In this document: piece after piece, positions 1 to 8,645 of the stretch
How positions within the stretch are numbered: position 1 is the first letter of the stretch
How the letters are laid out: each line of letters starts with the position of its first letter
NCBI GenBank assembly: GCA_902762305.1
Contig: CACWNW010000030.1
Location: 1 to 40,675, forward strand
DNA length: 40,675 bases
DNA from: Fibrobacter succinogenes
GTDB taxonomy: Bacteria > Fibrobacterota > Fibrobacteria > Fibrobacterales > Fibrobacteraceae
Reading direction: 5' to 3'
Translations under genes and position numbers: made by a program
The notes under the pieces: model-generated
What the model was told of the DNA's origin: nothing
Database searches by the model: none
What the model saw: only the letters and a program-made list of their open reading frames with translations

Positions 1-322
1 TTCTTTTAGGTTGATTTGTGGTTATTTCAAATCTAAAAATTGGAACATCCTATTTTTTTACCCCCTTAGAGGAATTTGCGAAAGAAAATATACGTTACCC
101 TTTTTTCTTTTTTGTGTAATAACGGAGTTATCAGTTTAAATGAGGTCAGCTTTTATTTTTTAGCAGAACCGATTGTGTGTCTTACATCATGGATTGTTGC
201 AATTAGAGATAAGTTGATGAAAAAAAAAGGCTTTATCTTCAATTTCCTTTTTGATGTAATCATTAGTATAAAAGGGTCGCCCCGGCGGCCTTTTTCTGTG
301 ATTAGTTTGTGCTGAAATCTTG
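1..322. other. Left-edge non-coding stretch
   Basis: This AT-rich stretch lies before the stop codon of the SNF2-family gene. A 79-codon open frame at 76-315 on the plus strand has no ribosome-binding site, a poor composition and no recognisable domain, and it runs through the terminator hairpin, so it is not called as a gene. Apart from that hairpin at 270-295, nothing convincing is visible. The gene to the left of the window is unknown. Confidence 0.6.
270..295. terminator. Hairpin terminator downstream of the SNF2 helicase gene
   Basis: A GC-rich stem (GTCGC/GCGGC with one T-G pair, loop CCCCG) is extended by AAAGG against CTTTT. It has an A-run on one side and a T-run on the other, so it could act in both directions. 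It sits about 30 nt after the stop of the minus-strand helicase gene. Confidence 0.65.
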
Positions 323-3300
323 CTAGACGAGGGTGTTGTCGAGCCCGAAGACTTCGCCGAGCTGCTTGTCGTCCATGTCGGCGAGCCAGGTTTCGCCCGC
401 GCTCACGGTCATGTTCGCGATGGACTTCTTGGTTTCCAAAAGCGCGTTGATTTTTTCTTCGAACGTTCCCTTGGTGATGAACCTGTGGACCTGCACGTTG
501 CGCGTCTGCCCGATACGGAAGGCGCGGTCGGTGGCCTGCGCTTCGATGGCGGGGTTCCACCACAAGTCGTAATGGATGACCTGCGATGCGGCGGTGAGGT
601 TGAGGCCCGTTCCGCCCGCCTTGAGCGAGAGGATGAGCACCTTGCATTCGGGGTTCTTCTGGAAGTCCTCGATCATGGAGGTGCGCTGCGTCTGCGTGCA
701 TCCGCCGTGGTAGAAGTGCGTGCGGAGCCCGAGTTCCTCCGTGATGGTCTTTTCGAGCAGGAATCCCATCTCGGCGAACTGCGTGAAGATGAGCGTCTTT
801 TCGCCCTGTTCCTGGATGGAGGTGAGCAGGTCGAGGAGCATCTGCATCTTGCCGGAGGAAAGGGCCGGCGCGCTTGTGGCCGGCACATTTTCTGCTGGCG
901 TCGCTTCTGCAGTTTCTGCCTGCGGGTCGCTCGCCTCGGCGACCTTCTCCTGCGGTGCAACGGTCGCTCCCTTCAGGAATGTCGCGGGGTGGTTGCAAAT
1001 CTGCTTGAGGGCGAGAATCATCTGCAATATGATTCCCTTGCGCTTGAATAGCGCGTGCGCGTCGTTCGCCTTCTCGCTCAGCGCCTGCTCCATCTCGAGT
1101 TCCTGCATAAAGTGCTCGAGCGTCTTCTGGTACAGCGCCGCCTGCGGCTTGGTGAGTTCGGCGTATTCGTCCTGGATAATCTTGTCGGGCAGGTCGCTGA
1201 TGATGCTCTTGTCGGTCTTGAGGCGGCGCAGCATGAAGGGTGCTGTAATCTTCCGGAACGTTTCCGCCACCTTCTCGTTGCCCATTTTCTGGATGGGCGT
1301 CTCGAACTTTTCGCGGAATTCGGCGGCGCTCGGGAAGAACCCGCGGTTTGCGAAGTCCATGATGGTCCAGAATTCCATGAGGCGGTTCTCGACGGGGGTG
1401 CCGCTCATCGCGATTTTCATGGGGGCGCGCATCCGGCGCAACAGCCTGCTCTGCTCGCTGTCCGCATTCTTGATGTTCTGCGCCTCGTCGATGACGATGA
1501 CCTGCCACGGGCGTTCGTTCAGTTCGTCGAAGTCCTTGCGGAAGGTGGCGTAGGTCGTGAGCAGCACATCGGCGTGGAACTTCTCGAGGTCGCGGCTTCC
1601 GCCGTGGTAGGCGAAGAACGTGAGTTCTGGCGCGAACTTCTTGATTTCGACCTGCCAGTTGCACAACAGGCCCGCGGGCAGCACGACGAGCGCCTTCTTT
1701 TCGGCGAGCTTGCCTTCTTCGTGCATCTTGAGGAGGAACGCGATGACCTGGAGCGTCTTTCCGAGGCCCATGTCGTCGGCCAGGATGCAGCCGAAACCGA
1801 TTTCGAGGTTCTTGTACATCCACGAGTAGCCGCGCACCTGGTAGGGGCGCATGGTCGCGTTCAGGTGTTTGGGGAGGGGCACTTCGGTTTCGGCGCGCCA
1901 GGCATCGAATTGCTGCTTGAATTCGCCCGCCATCTCGACCGGAACGCCGTCGCATTCGCCCGTGAAGCATGCCTGCACGAGCTTGGCCTGCGTGATGACT
2001 GGAGCGTCGTCCGCGCTTTCGTCGCCTGTGCTGTCCTTACCAGCGTCGGAGTTCTCGCCGTCGTTGCCCGAGGCGCTTTCTGTGCCTGCGTTTGAACCTT
2101 TTTTGCCGGCGCCTTCCTTACCAGAAGAACCCGAGGCGTTCTTGCCCTCCAACTTTTCGCGGATGGCTTTCAAATCCTCTTCCGATACGGTCACGTACTG
2201 CGACTTGTATTTCAGAAGTCCGTCCGCGTTTTCGGCAAGTTCCAGGAATTCTTCCGCCGACACGTTCTCGTCGCCAATCGCGATTTCCCAGTCAAAATCG
2301 AGCAGGTCGTTTGCGGTGAACGCGCCGAAGCTCATGCTGCCCTGCAGGCGCATCTTGGGCTTTGGCTTGCTCACGTTCAGCAGGTTCTTGGGGATTTCGG
2401 TCTTGATGCCGAAAATCTCGAGCTTCTTGAGGCAATCCTGCAAGAATTCGAGCAACACCGCTCCCTGCATCATGATGGGGGAGGCCGCACGGTTCTCGAT
2501 GTATGTGCCCATCGGCTTGAAGGAATCGGCGATGCCGTTCAGGATGTTCAGAATCGAGAGGAGCCGCGCATCGTTTTCTTCGAACAGGGTGGAAAGCGGC
2601 GTGAGCTTGTCGGCATCGAAAACGAAAACTTCGAGAGCGACCTGTTCGCCGGTCTCGTAGCACTTGAAAAGCAGTTGCGTGCGGAAATCCAAACTCGAAT
2701 AGACCGAGAACCACTTCTGGATTTTTCCGGGGATGGCGTGCGCGCTGTTGGCGAGCTTGCCCGAGACGCAGTTGAAGAAGAACGAAAGCAGGTTCCCGTG
2801 GTTCGTCTTGAGCGCGGGCTTGTACGTGTGCGCGAAACGCAGCAATTGCGAGATGAACAGCGAAAGCACGTGTTCCGCGGGTTCCGCAATTTCGACAAAT
2901 TCGTCTTCTTTTGCCGTGAAGGCGAAATGCGGCGGGACGGCGGCCTCGATGTCCGCGACAATCCCGAGGATATCGGGCAACATTTCGGCAGGCATCCATC
3001 GCATCTGCGCGACATCCTTGCCGATCCAGAAGACCTGCGGGTAGATGGCGCCTGTTCTCACCAGGTGGAATGCGACGTTCAGGAGCTGCAGCAGGTAGCG
3101 CACGGAGTAGCTGTGCCACGAGAGGTTCCCCTTGTCGAGGCAGCAGAGGGCGCCCATCACGCTCGAGACGTTGAGCCCGCTCTTGATGACGTTCCCGTTT
3201 TCGCCCGACTGCTCGAAATACCAGCGCCAGCCGTCTTTATGGAACAGGCGCAGGCTCTCTTTTTCCATCAGGAATGTCTTCGCGTTGTTTGCCCGGAAGT

Positions 3301-4153
3301 GCTCGGCGAACACGTCGAAGTTCTCGTAGTTCAAGAAGAACTTGCGGCAGCCCTCGAGCTCGTCGGTGTAGCTCTTGCGGAAGTTGCCCGCAGTGCAGAA
3401 CGACGGGAAGTTCTGCAGCATGGCAGGCAGTATGCGCGAATAGTCCTTCCACTCGTCGTAGTTGAATACGGGCAGGCGTTGCGGCGGTGTGCGCGAGACG
3501 TTCTGCGGGGAATTTGCGAACAAGCTAGCGCTAGCATCTTCGGCGAAGTCGAGGCTGTTGTCGACCTTCTCCTCGAAAATCTTGTTCTTGATTCCCGATG
3601 TCCGCACGAGGCTCTTCTCGTAGGGCGCGTCGAGGTCGGACTGGATGGCGGGGCTGTTCTTGTAGTGGGCGAGGTCGAGCCCGTGGAGCTTGAACAGGAG
3701 CGACGGGTCGGAGCCTGCCATTTCGGCAATCTTGAGGAAGGTCGCGGCGATGTACTTGCACGGGACGGGATCGCGGCAGTCGCAGCCCATCTTCACGTCG
3801 TCGCTGCTGTCGAACAGGTTGATGCCGCTCTTTGCGAGCAGGAGCTCGGTGGGCGGGTTCATCGCACCGTTTTCGAGCGCAAGCATCTCGGAGGGCTGCT
3901 GTTTTAGCAGGTTGATGAACACGCCAATCTTTTCGTCGTGGAATTTCGGGAATACGATGTAATTGTTGTGGAGCCCGCCGTTCGGGCCCTTCACTACGGA
4001 AATGACGCGGTTGTCGATGATGTCGATGCTCGTGACCTGCCCGCGTTCCACGAAGCGCATGCCTTGCAGTACGGTCTGCTCGTCACACGACCGGAAAAGG
4101 TCTTCCAGCCATTTGTTGCACCACCAAGTTTTCCCGTACTTTCCAAAATCCAT
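323..4153 (-). CDS. SWIM-domain SNF2-family DNA helicase/ATPase (HepA-like)
   Basis: This 1276-residue protein is a predicted double-stranded-DNA-dependent ATPase/translocase of the SWI2/SNF2 superfamily 2 class. An N-terminal SWIM-like zinc motif is visible (C124, C126, C132), but the usual final His is Tyr134. A long poorly conserved middle follows, then a Glu/Gly/Ser/Lys-rich hinge at about residues 670-710. The helicase core has the Walker A motif LADDMGLGKT at about 790, the DEAQ box IDEAQNIKN at about 888, and the C-terminal lobe with motif VI QATDRAFRIGQ at about 1211. The SWIM plus C-terminal SNF2 layout is usual for bacterial members, whose physiological role is mostly unknown (probably DNA repair or transcription recycling). 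It stands alone and is divergent from the next gene. The ATG has no Shine-Dalgarno but has a TATATT box 7 nt upstream. Confidence 0.93.
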   Translation of the reverse strand: MDFGKYGKTWWCNKWLEDLFRSCDEQTVLQGMRFVERGQVTSIDIIDNRVISVVKGPNGGLHNNYIVFPKFHDEKIGVFINLLKQQPSEMLALENGAMNPPTELLLAKSGINLFDSSDDVKMGCDCRDPVPCKYIAATFLKIAEMAGSDPSLLFKLHGLDLAHYKNSPAIQSDLDAPYEKSLVRTSGIKNKIFEEKVDNSLDFAEDASASLFANSPQNVSRTPPQRLPVFNYDEWKDYSRILPAMLQNFPSFCTAGNFRKSYTDELEGCRKFFLNYENFDVFAEHFRANNAKTFLMEKESLRLFHKDGWRWYFEQSGENGNVIKSGLNVSSVMGALCCLDKGNLSWHSYSVRYLLQLLNVAFHLVRTGAIYPQVFWIGKDVAQMRWMPAEMLPDILGIVADIEAAVPPHFAFTAKEDEFVEIAEPAEHVLSLFISQLLRFAHTYKPALKTNHGNLLSFFFNCVSGKLANSAHAIPGKIQKWFSVYSSLDFRTQLLFKCYETGEQVALEVFVFDADKLTPLSTLFEENDARLLSILNILNGIADSFKPMGTYIENRAASPIMMQGAVLLEFLQDCLKKLEIFGIKTEIPKNLLNVSKPKPKMRLQGSMSFGAFTANDLLDFDWEIAIGDENVSAEEFLELAENADGLLKYKSQYVTVSEEDLKAIREKLEGKNASGSSGKEGAGKKGSNAGTESASGNDGENSDAGKDSTGDESADDAPVITQAKLVQACFTGECDGVPVEMAGEFKQQFDAWRAETEVPLPKHLNATMRPYQVRGYSWMYKNLEIGFGCILADDMGLGKTLQVIAFLLKMHEEGKLAEKKALVVLPAGLLCNWQVEIKKFAPELTFFAYHGGSRDLEKFHADVLLTTYATFRKDFDELNERPWQVIVIDEAQNIKNADSEQSRLLRRMRAPMKIAMSGTPVENRLMEFWTIMDFANRGFFPSAAEFREKFETPIQKMGNEKVAETFRKITAPFMLRRLKTDKSIISDLPDKIIQDEYAELTKPQAALYQKTLEHFMQELEMEQALSEKANDAHALFKRKGIILQMILALKQICNHPATFLKGATVAPQEKVAEASDPQAETAEATPAENVPATSAPALSSGKMQMLLDLLTSIQEQGEKTLIFTQFAEMGFLLEKTITEELGLRTHFYHGGCTQTQRTSMIEDFQKNPECKVLILSLKAGGTGLNLTAASQVIHYDLWWNPAIEAQATDRAFRIGQTRNVQVHRFITKGTFEEKINALLETKKSIANMTVSAGETWLADMDDKQLGEVFGLDNTLV

Positions 4154-4160
4154 TGCGCCA

Positions 4161-4166
4161 AATATA
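4161..4166 (-). promoter_or_regulatory. Putative -10 box, SNF2 gene (leaderless arrangement)
   Basis: TATATT on the minus strand lies 7 nt before the ATG at 4153, and no Shine-Dalgarno intervenes. If it is a -10 element, transcription would start at or next to the start codon. No clear -35 element is visible. Confidence 0.4.
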
Positions 4167-4249
4167 GTAAAATTTGCTCATTTGTGCATTTTATTTGTAA
4201 TCTCTGTCGGGGTAAATTGTCTTTACCATGGAAGGAATTGGTTAAATAA

Positions 4250-4255
4250 TATATT
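4250..4255 (+). promoter_or_regulatory. Putative -10 box, gene at 4262 (leaderless arrangement)
   Basis: TATATT lies 6 nt upstream of the ATG at 4262 with no ribosome-binding site between. It mirrors the box of the divergent helicase gene about 90 nt away. Confidence 0.4.
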
Positions 4256-4261
4256 TGTGCC

Positions 4262-4786
4262 ATGGTCAGGAGATTCATTATCGTTTTGTGCGTTTTTGCG
4301 GTGGCTGCTTTAGCTCAAAATACAGCGGTACCCCTTGCGGAAACAGATTCTGTTGCATACTATGAAGAAATGTACGCTTACAATTACCAGAAATTCCGAG
4401 CAGACGAATCTGTTGCGGATGCCTTTTTCTGGACGAGCGTTACGCTGAGTGCTCTTGCTCCGGTTTCCGCAATGCTGCTTGGAGCAAGATCGATGGGTTG
4501 CAATGTGAACGGAGATAACGATTGCAGTGCATCGGCCTTGGACATTGGGATTGCTGTGCCGCTACTTCTCTTTCTGCCGTCGTGGATAACCTACGGAAGC
4601 TTCACTGTGGCAAAGAATATCCGTAAGAAGAATTATAATCTGTACTACATGAAAAAGGAAGATTATATAAAACGCAGGGAATTAGAGAACGGCGGGACAG
4701 AAGTACAATCGCTGTCCGTACAGGTATTGCCTTTGGCAAATCCTGTAGATAATTGCTATGGTATCTTGCTTGCCTTGAATTTTTAA
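4262..4786 (+). CDS. Secreted or membrane-anchored hypothetical protein
   Basis: This 174-residue protein is not recognised. It begins with a clear signal peptide (basic MVRR followed by a hydrophobic run ending in AALA-Q, residues 1-19), so export is likely. Two further hydrophobic stretches follow (about residues 55-75 and 92-115), separated by a short loop with two Cys and several Asn/Asp. A charged tail comes next, and the sequence ends in NF. Two membrane hairpins or a small membrane protein would fit. It faces the LprI-like gene tail to tail, with 25 nt between stops. The start is the first ATG, preceded by the TATATT box instead of a Shine-Dalgarno. Confidence 0.7.
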   Translation: MVRRFIIVLCVFAVAALAQNTAVPLAETDSVAYYEEMYAYNYQKFRADESVADAFFWTSVTLSALAPVSAMLLGARSMGCNVNGDNDCSASALDIGIAVPLLLFLPSWITYGSFTVAKNIRKKNYNLYYMKKEDYIKRRELENGGTEVQSLSVQVLPLANPVDNCYGILLALNF

Positions 4787-4811
4787 GTGGCGGGAACTTG
4801 CGGGCCCGCTG

Positions 4812-5192
4812 TTACCAGCTCTGCTTGCCAATCGTGGAATAATCGCACATGCGGCTGTTGCATTCGCGCAGGCGGTCGCGGAGGAAGTTGGTGCGGTCGC
4901 GGTTGACTTCGTAGCTGCAGCGGACATCGATGGTGCCCGGCATGACTTCGCAGCGGCTGGTCCTGTACTTGATCCAACGAAGTTCGGTTTCCTTCAGGGC
5001 CTTCTGTCCGTCGCTGTTCAGCTTTTCTCTCAGTTCCTTGTAGACATCGTTCAGTTCCTTGTCGGATTCGACAAAGAGCTTGCTCAAGCAGTAGGTCCTG
5101 TCATAGGAGTTCTTGTATTTGTCGCAGTTGGTCTCGAGCGCGAAGGAGGGGACTGCAATGGCGAGCGATAGGGCAATGAGCATCTTTTTCAT
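4812..5192 (-). CDS. LprI/DUF1311-like secreted protein
   Basis: This 126-residue protein has a typical signal peptide (MKKMLIALSLAIAVPSFA) and a mature part rich in Cys and charged residues. The pattern C-x(n)-YDRTYCL-x-K-x-F-x-ESDKELNDVYKEL, then LKETELRWIKYRTSRC, matches the DUF1311/LprI fold, in which a helical hairpin is held by disulfides. Mycobacterial LprI was reported to inhibit lysozyme, but most relatives have no assigned role, so only a periplasmic location is inferred here. The start is supported by a GGAG sequence 6 nt upstream of the ATG. It lies 25 nt downstream of lnt on the same strand, so it may be the last gene of that transcription unit. Confidence 0.8.
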   Translation of the reverse strand: MKKMLIALSLAIAVPSFALETNCDKYKNSYDRTYCLSKLFVESDKELNDVYKELREKLNSDGQKALKETELRWIKYRTSRCEVMPGTIDVRCSYEVNRDRTNFLRDRLRECNSRMCDYSTIGKQSW

Positions 5193-5217
5193 CTTGTTCT
5201 CCGGTTGTTTTTAAAAA

Positions 5218-7185
5218 TTATAGTTTATTCCGAGAGTTTATGAGAACAAGGCCGAAACAAGCTAGCACATAAGCGAGGAAGAACCACAGGAGGGCGGTCT
5301 CTACGCTGTCGCCGTAGTGCTGGTAGGGCGTATCGCGGGTCTTGAGCTGCATCTTGCGCTGGATGACGGCGTCTACGAAGATGTCTGTGTTGAGGTCGTA
5401 ATGGCCGTACTGGTCGATGAACGCCGAGACGCCGCTGTTCGCAAGCCTTGCGGTGGGCATGCCGTTTTCGATGGCGCGGTAGCGTACCAGGTTCAGGTGC
5501 TGGTAGGGGGCGGTGCTGCGGCCGAACCAGCCGTCATTCGTGATGTTCACCATCAGGCGCGAGCCCGCGTTGATGGCCTCGCGTACGAGGTCCCCGAAGA
5601 TGGCGTCGTAGCAGATGAAGGGCGTCCACATGAACGGTTCGTACACGGGGGTTTCCTTGCCGGGAACGAAATCGCCTTCGCCCAGGTCGACGTAGTTGAG
5701 GATGGGGAATATTTCGTCGAAGGGGATGCGCTCGCTGAATGGCACGAGGTGCTTCTTGATGTAGCGCTGGTAAGAATAGGGGTCTTCGGGCGTGAACAGG
5801 AACGAGGCGTTGTAGATGTCGTACTTGCGCGGGCTTCCAGATTTGTTGCGGTGGAAGTCGAGTGCGCCCGTGAGGATGCCTGCATGGTGCCTTTCGGACA
5901 AGCGGTGCAGTTCCTTGATGGTAGCGGGTTGCCTGCGGATGTGGTCGGGGACGGCCGTCTCGGCGAGGATGATGAGGTCGGTGCCTTTCTGCACGCTGTC
6001 GTTCACCATGCCGAATGTCTTTGCCGTGATGGAATCGAACCGCGCCTTGCTCCACTTTTCTCCCTGCTCGATGCTCGGCTGGATCATTGCCATCCGGGGC
6101 GTTTCCGGTGTGTCGGCCCCGTAGAAGGGCTGAGCCTCGGGCTTGTTCAGCACGATGTTCCCGTGGATAACCAGAATGGCAAATATCAGCGCGGGTACGG
6201 CGAGCGGGAGTTTTGCGAGAATGTCCCGCGTATTGCGTGTCCACGGGCTTTCGATGGCCTTCGCGACAATCATGTTCGATGCGATGATGAGTGCGGTGTA
6301 CCCGAAGATGCCGATGATGGAGAGCGCCTGCAAAAGTTCGAGCGTGTTGCCGAAGACATAGCCCAGGTGGCTCCACGGGAAGGCGAAGTCCCCGCGGGTG
6401 CGCGTCATCTCGAGGCCCGCATAGAATATGGGGTAGAGTGCGAGCAGCCAGGCGCGGCCGCCGAACTTGATGTTTTTGGCGAGCGTGTAGATGAATGCGG
6501 CGAACACGCTGTAGGCGCTGAAGAACGCGATGAGGAGCATGACCCCGAGGCAAATGAGGCCGGAGGGCGCGGAATCCACGTTCATTACGTTGTAAATCCA
6601 GTAGTAGTTTATCGTGTTGTAAATCATTCCCGACCAGAAAGTCGCGAAAATCGCGGTGTTCCTGTTGTAGCGGTCGAGTACGATGAACCAGGGTACGAGC
6701 AGCACAAGCGACGCGGGCCCGAGCGGGAGCGGCGGGAAGGCGAAAGCGAAAAGTCCCCAGGCGATTGAACTCAGGAGGAGGGCACGGCGGGAATCGAACT
6801 CGCGGAAGCGGGCCACGTTCCAGCGGGCAAACAGTACGAGCCAGAAGATGAACAGCGGGATGAACAGGGTGGCTATCTGGTACAGGCCCGCATGCCCCGT
6901 GCCGGTATCGTCACCGAGGGTGTAGTCGAGGGCGAGGAAAATGAACTGCAAGATGCCGTAGGTATAGATGTGGCGGCGGAAATGCATTCGCGATTCGCGC
7001 GAGCACAGGAACCCGAGCGCGATGGCGAACGGGAGGAATTGCATGAGGTCCGAGTAGAGTCCCGGTTCGTCGGGCCGGATAGAGAATGTAAAGAGCTCAG
7101 CCAGAAGGAGAACCGCGAAATAAACCCGATAGATTTTCGGGAGAACACTAACCTGCGATTTTATTTTAATCAAAAAATCTCTCAT
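5218..7185 (-). CDS. lnt: Apolipoprotein N-acyltransferase
   Basis: Lnt is an integral inner-membrane enzyme that adds the third acyl chain to the N-terminal Cys of lipoproteins. The C-terminal carbon-nitrogen hydrolase domain shows the expected triad context: Glu in ILAETAVPD, Lys in KHLVPFSE and Cys in FICYDAIFGDL. With the chosen start the protein has 655 residues, about 140 more than the usual ~510. The extra part is at the N terminus and holds about four additional hydrophobic segments before the canonical bundle beginning near SIAWGLFAFAFPPLP. The open frame reaches 7296, but its first 37 codons are translated repeat-like spacer DNA; MRDFLIK at 7185 is the better start. Many predicted lipoproteins in this window would be its substrates. 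Confidence 0.92.
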   Translation of the reverse strand: MRDFLIKIKSQVSVLPKIYRVYFAVLLLAELFTFSIRPDEPGLYSDLMQFLPFAIALGFLCSRESRMHFRRHIYTYGILQFIFLALDYTLGDDTGTGHAGLYQIATLFIPLFIFWLVLFARWNVARFREFDSRRALLLSSIAWGLFAFAFPPLPLGPASLVLLVPWFIVLDRYNRNTAIFATFWSGMIYNTINYYWIYNVMNVDSAPSGLICLGVMLLIAFFSAYSVFAAFIYTLAKNIKFGGRAWLLALYPIFYAGLEMTRTRGDFAFPWSHLGYVFGNTLELLQALSIIGIFGYTALIIASNMIVAKAIESPWTRNTRDILAKLPLAVPALIFAILVIHGNIVLNKPEAQPFYGADTPETPRMAMIQPSIEQGEKWSKARFDSITAKTFGMVNDSVQKGTDLIILAETAVPDHIRRQPATIKELHRLSERHHAGILTGALDFHRNKSGSPRKYDIYNASFLFTPEDPYSYQRYIKKHLVPFSERIPFDEIFPILNYVDLGEGDFVPGKETPVYEPFMWTPFICYDAIFGDLVREAINAGSRLMVNITNDGWFGRSTAPYQHLNLVRYRAIENGMPTARLANSGVSAFIDQYGHYDLNTDIFVDAVIQRKMQLKTRDTPYQHYGDSVETALLWFFLAYVLACFGLVLINSRNKL

Positions 7186-7302
7186 TTCACATTCCACATT
7201 TGTACTTTCACTTCGTTCAAGTCCCAAATGCTCGGCTCGGCCATGTCCAAGCAAGCTTGGCCGCGGCGCTCGCCTTACGCATTTGTCACACTTCACATTT
7301 AG
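7186..7302. repeat. Repeat-like palindromic spacer between rsmI and lnt
   Basis: The spacer contains nested inverted repeats: AAATGC (7226-7231) with GCATTT (7279-7284), and CGGCCA (7238-7243) with TGGCCG (7258-7263), plus an alternative CCAAG/CTTGG stem. Short CACATT-type words border both sides. The composition differs from the flanking genes. It looks like a dispersed intergenic element, but only one copy is present here, so repeat status is inferred. Confidence 0.45.
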
Positions 7303-7986
7303 TTACAGTCCGCTTTTATCCTTCGGGTTGAAAATCAGTACGAATTCGCCCTTGGGCGGGTGCGCCTTGAAATGCGTCGTGATTTCTGCTGGCGTGCCGA
7401 TGAGGTGTTCCTCGAACTTCTTGGTGAGCTCGCGCATCAGGGCAATCTTGATTTCACCGAAAACTTGCCCGATTTCTTCCACGAACTTGTCGATATTGTG
7501 CGGGCTTGCGTAAAAGATCTGGGTCGCTTCCTCGTCCTTCAGTTTTTCCAGAAGGTGGATGCGCTGTGCGCTCTTCTTGGGAGAAAAATACTGGAACGTG
7601 AAATGGTCGGTGGGCATGCCGCTCGATACGAGTGCGGTAATCATCGCGCAGGGGCCGGGTATGGCGCGCACGTCGATTCCTTCGCGCACGCACTGGCGCA
7701 CCAGATTGAATGCCGGGTCGGCAACGCCTGGTGTGCCTGCATCGCTCACGAGCGCGATATCGCCTTCGTTCTTCAGGTATTCCACGTACTTCGGGGTCAC
7801 TTTCTCCTTGTTGAAGTCGTGGTAGGCTTCCATCGGCGTGTTTATACCGTAGTTGTCGAACAGCACGCGCGTATGGCGGGTGTCTTCGGCGAGCACGAGC
7901 GGGACTTCCTTCAAGATCCGCACGGCACGGTAGGTGATGTCTTCCATGTTCCCGATGGGGGTTGCGACTATGTATAAAGTGTGCAT
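7303..7986 (-). CDS. rsmI: 16S rRNA (cytidine1402-2'-O)-methyltransferase RsmI
   Basis: RsmI uses S-adenosylmethionine to 2'-O-methylate C1402 in the decoding centre of 16S rRNA. The 227-residue protein shows the family's tetrapyrrole-methylase-like motifs: YIVATPIGNMEDIT at the N terminus, VLAEDTRHTRVLF, SDAGTPGVADP and IPGPCAMITAL, then the FYASPHNI and RELTKKFEE motifs. It is somewhat shorter than the ~280-residue E. coli enzyme because the C-terminal helical extension is missing, as in several other phyla. It overlaps or abuts the upstream lipoprotein gene (ATG 1 nt from that gene's stop) and is followed by lnt, so co-transcription is likely. Confidence 0.95.
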   Translation of the reverse strand: MHTLYIVATPIGNMEDITYRAVRILKEVPLVLAEDTRHTRVLFDNYGINTPMEAYHDFNKEKVTPKYVEYLKNEGDIALVSDAGTPGVADPAFNLVRQCVREGIDVRAIPGPCAMITALVSSGMPTDHFTFQYFSPKKSAQRIHLLEKLKDEEATQIFYASPHNIDKFVEEIGQVFGEIKIALMRELTKKFEEHLIGTPAEITTHFKAHPPKGEFVLIFNPKDKSGL

Positions 7987-7987
7987 G

Positions 7988-8560
7988 CTAAAAGTCCTGC
8001 GCAGAATTGAGGTCGGTGCGTCTCCCGAGCTGCGTTTCGTACCGGATGCGTTCCAGCAGTTTGCGGTGCATTTCTTGCGAGGCGTCGTTTACGAGGTCGG
8101 CACGGAATTTGCCGTACCAGAGGGCTTCCACGTGCTCGCTTTCTTCGAGTTCTGCCTTGAAAGTGAGCGAACCATTGCAGAATATGCGCACGTCCATCTT
8201 GTAGACCCATGTCTCGCTTACGGGGAGTACCGGCCAGAAGGGGAAGAATGCCAAACCTATGTTCCAGGCGCTCTGCGGTTCGTCTTGTTTGACGGAGGCG
8301 TCGATGTGCGCCACTCCGCGGCAGCTTTCCATCGGGTAGCTCACGGTGTCGATAACGCGGGTGTAGGCGCGTTGCAGGTTCGTGTCCAGGTATGCGGTTT
8401 TTCCGGCGTACGTAATCGTAATCGGCTCGAAGAAGGGGACCGTCTTCGGGTATTCCTGCAGGTCGTATTTCGTGAGGCTCATGGAACAACCCGCAAAAAG
8501 CGTGCACAGCAGGCCTGCGAACGCCACGGATTTGAAAGCCTTTGCCTTGGAGAATCTCAT
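7988..8560 (-). CDS. Hypothetical lipoprotein
   Basis: This 190-residue protein has a type II signal peptide ending in the lipobox LFAGC (Cys near residue 25), so it should be lipidated and held in the envelope. The mature part has no domain I recognise. It contains a predicted beta-rich region with FEPITITYAGKTAYLDTNL and a charged helical C terminus. It is the first gene of a run that continues into rsmI with essentially no spacing. The ATG is preceded 7 nt upstream by TATATT and not by a Shine-Dalgarno. Confidence 0.75.
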   Translation of the reverse strand: MRFSKAKAFKSVAFAGLLCTLFAGCSMSLTKYDLQEYPKTVPFFEPITITYAGKTAYLDTNLQRAYTRVIDTVSYPMESCRGVAHIDASVKQDEPQSAWNIGLAFFPFWPVLPVSETWVYKMDVRIFCNGSLTFKAELEESEHVEALWYGKFRADLVNDASQEMHRKLLERIRYETQLGRRTDLNSAQDF

Positions 8561-8567
8561 CGCTTTA

Positions 8568-8573
8568 AATATA
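8568..8573 (-). promoter_or_regulatory. Putative -10 box, lipoprotein-rsmI unit (leaderless arrangement)
   Basis: TATATT on the minus strand lies 7 nt before the ATG at 8560, with no ribosome-binding site. It overlaps the edge of the repeat fragment at 8572-8625. Confidence 0.4.
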
Positions 8574-8625
8574 GATTCTTCGACTTCATGCCTTCGGGTT
8601 TATGCTCCGAATGACATGCATAACT
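8572..8625. repeat. Fragment of a dispersed ATTCTTCGACTTC-type repeat
   Basis: The segment starts GATTCTTCGACTTC and ends CTCCGAATGACATG. Its two ends match the arms of the element at 22690-22777 (read on the other strand, CGAAGTCGAAGGATCC and GTCATCCTG). The inner part is shortened. It separates two divergent genes. Confidence 0.5.
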
Positions 8626-8631
8626 AATTAC

Positions 8632-8637
8632 TATATT
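8632..8637 (+). promoter_or_regulatory. Putative -10 box, lpxH (leaderless arrangement)
   Basis: TATATT lies 8 nt upstream of the ATG at 8646; there is no Shine-Dalgarno. Confidence 0.35.
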
Positions 8638-8645
8638 CATCCACG

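Noticed and set aside
76-315. 79-codon open frame at the left edge
   Set aside because: No ribosome-binding site, low-quality composition, and it reads through the terminator hairpin of the neighbouring gene.
153-1970. 605-codon open frame inside the SNF2 gene on the same strand
   Set aside because: It is an alternative frame of the helicase gene, with an Arg/Pro/His-rich composition typical of shadow frames in GC-rich DNA.
7186-7296. Longer lnt start at 7296
   Set aside because: The extra 37 codons come from repeat-like spacer DNA; MRDFLIK at 7185 begins the plausible protein.
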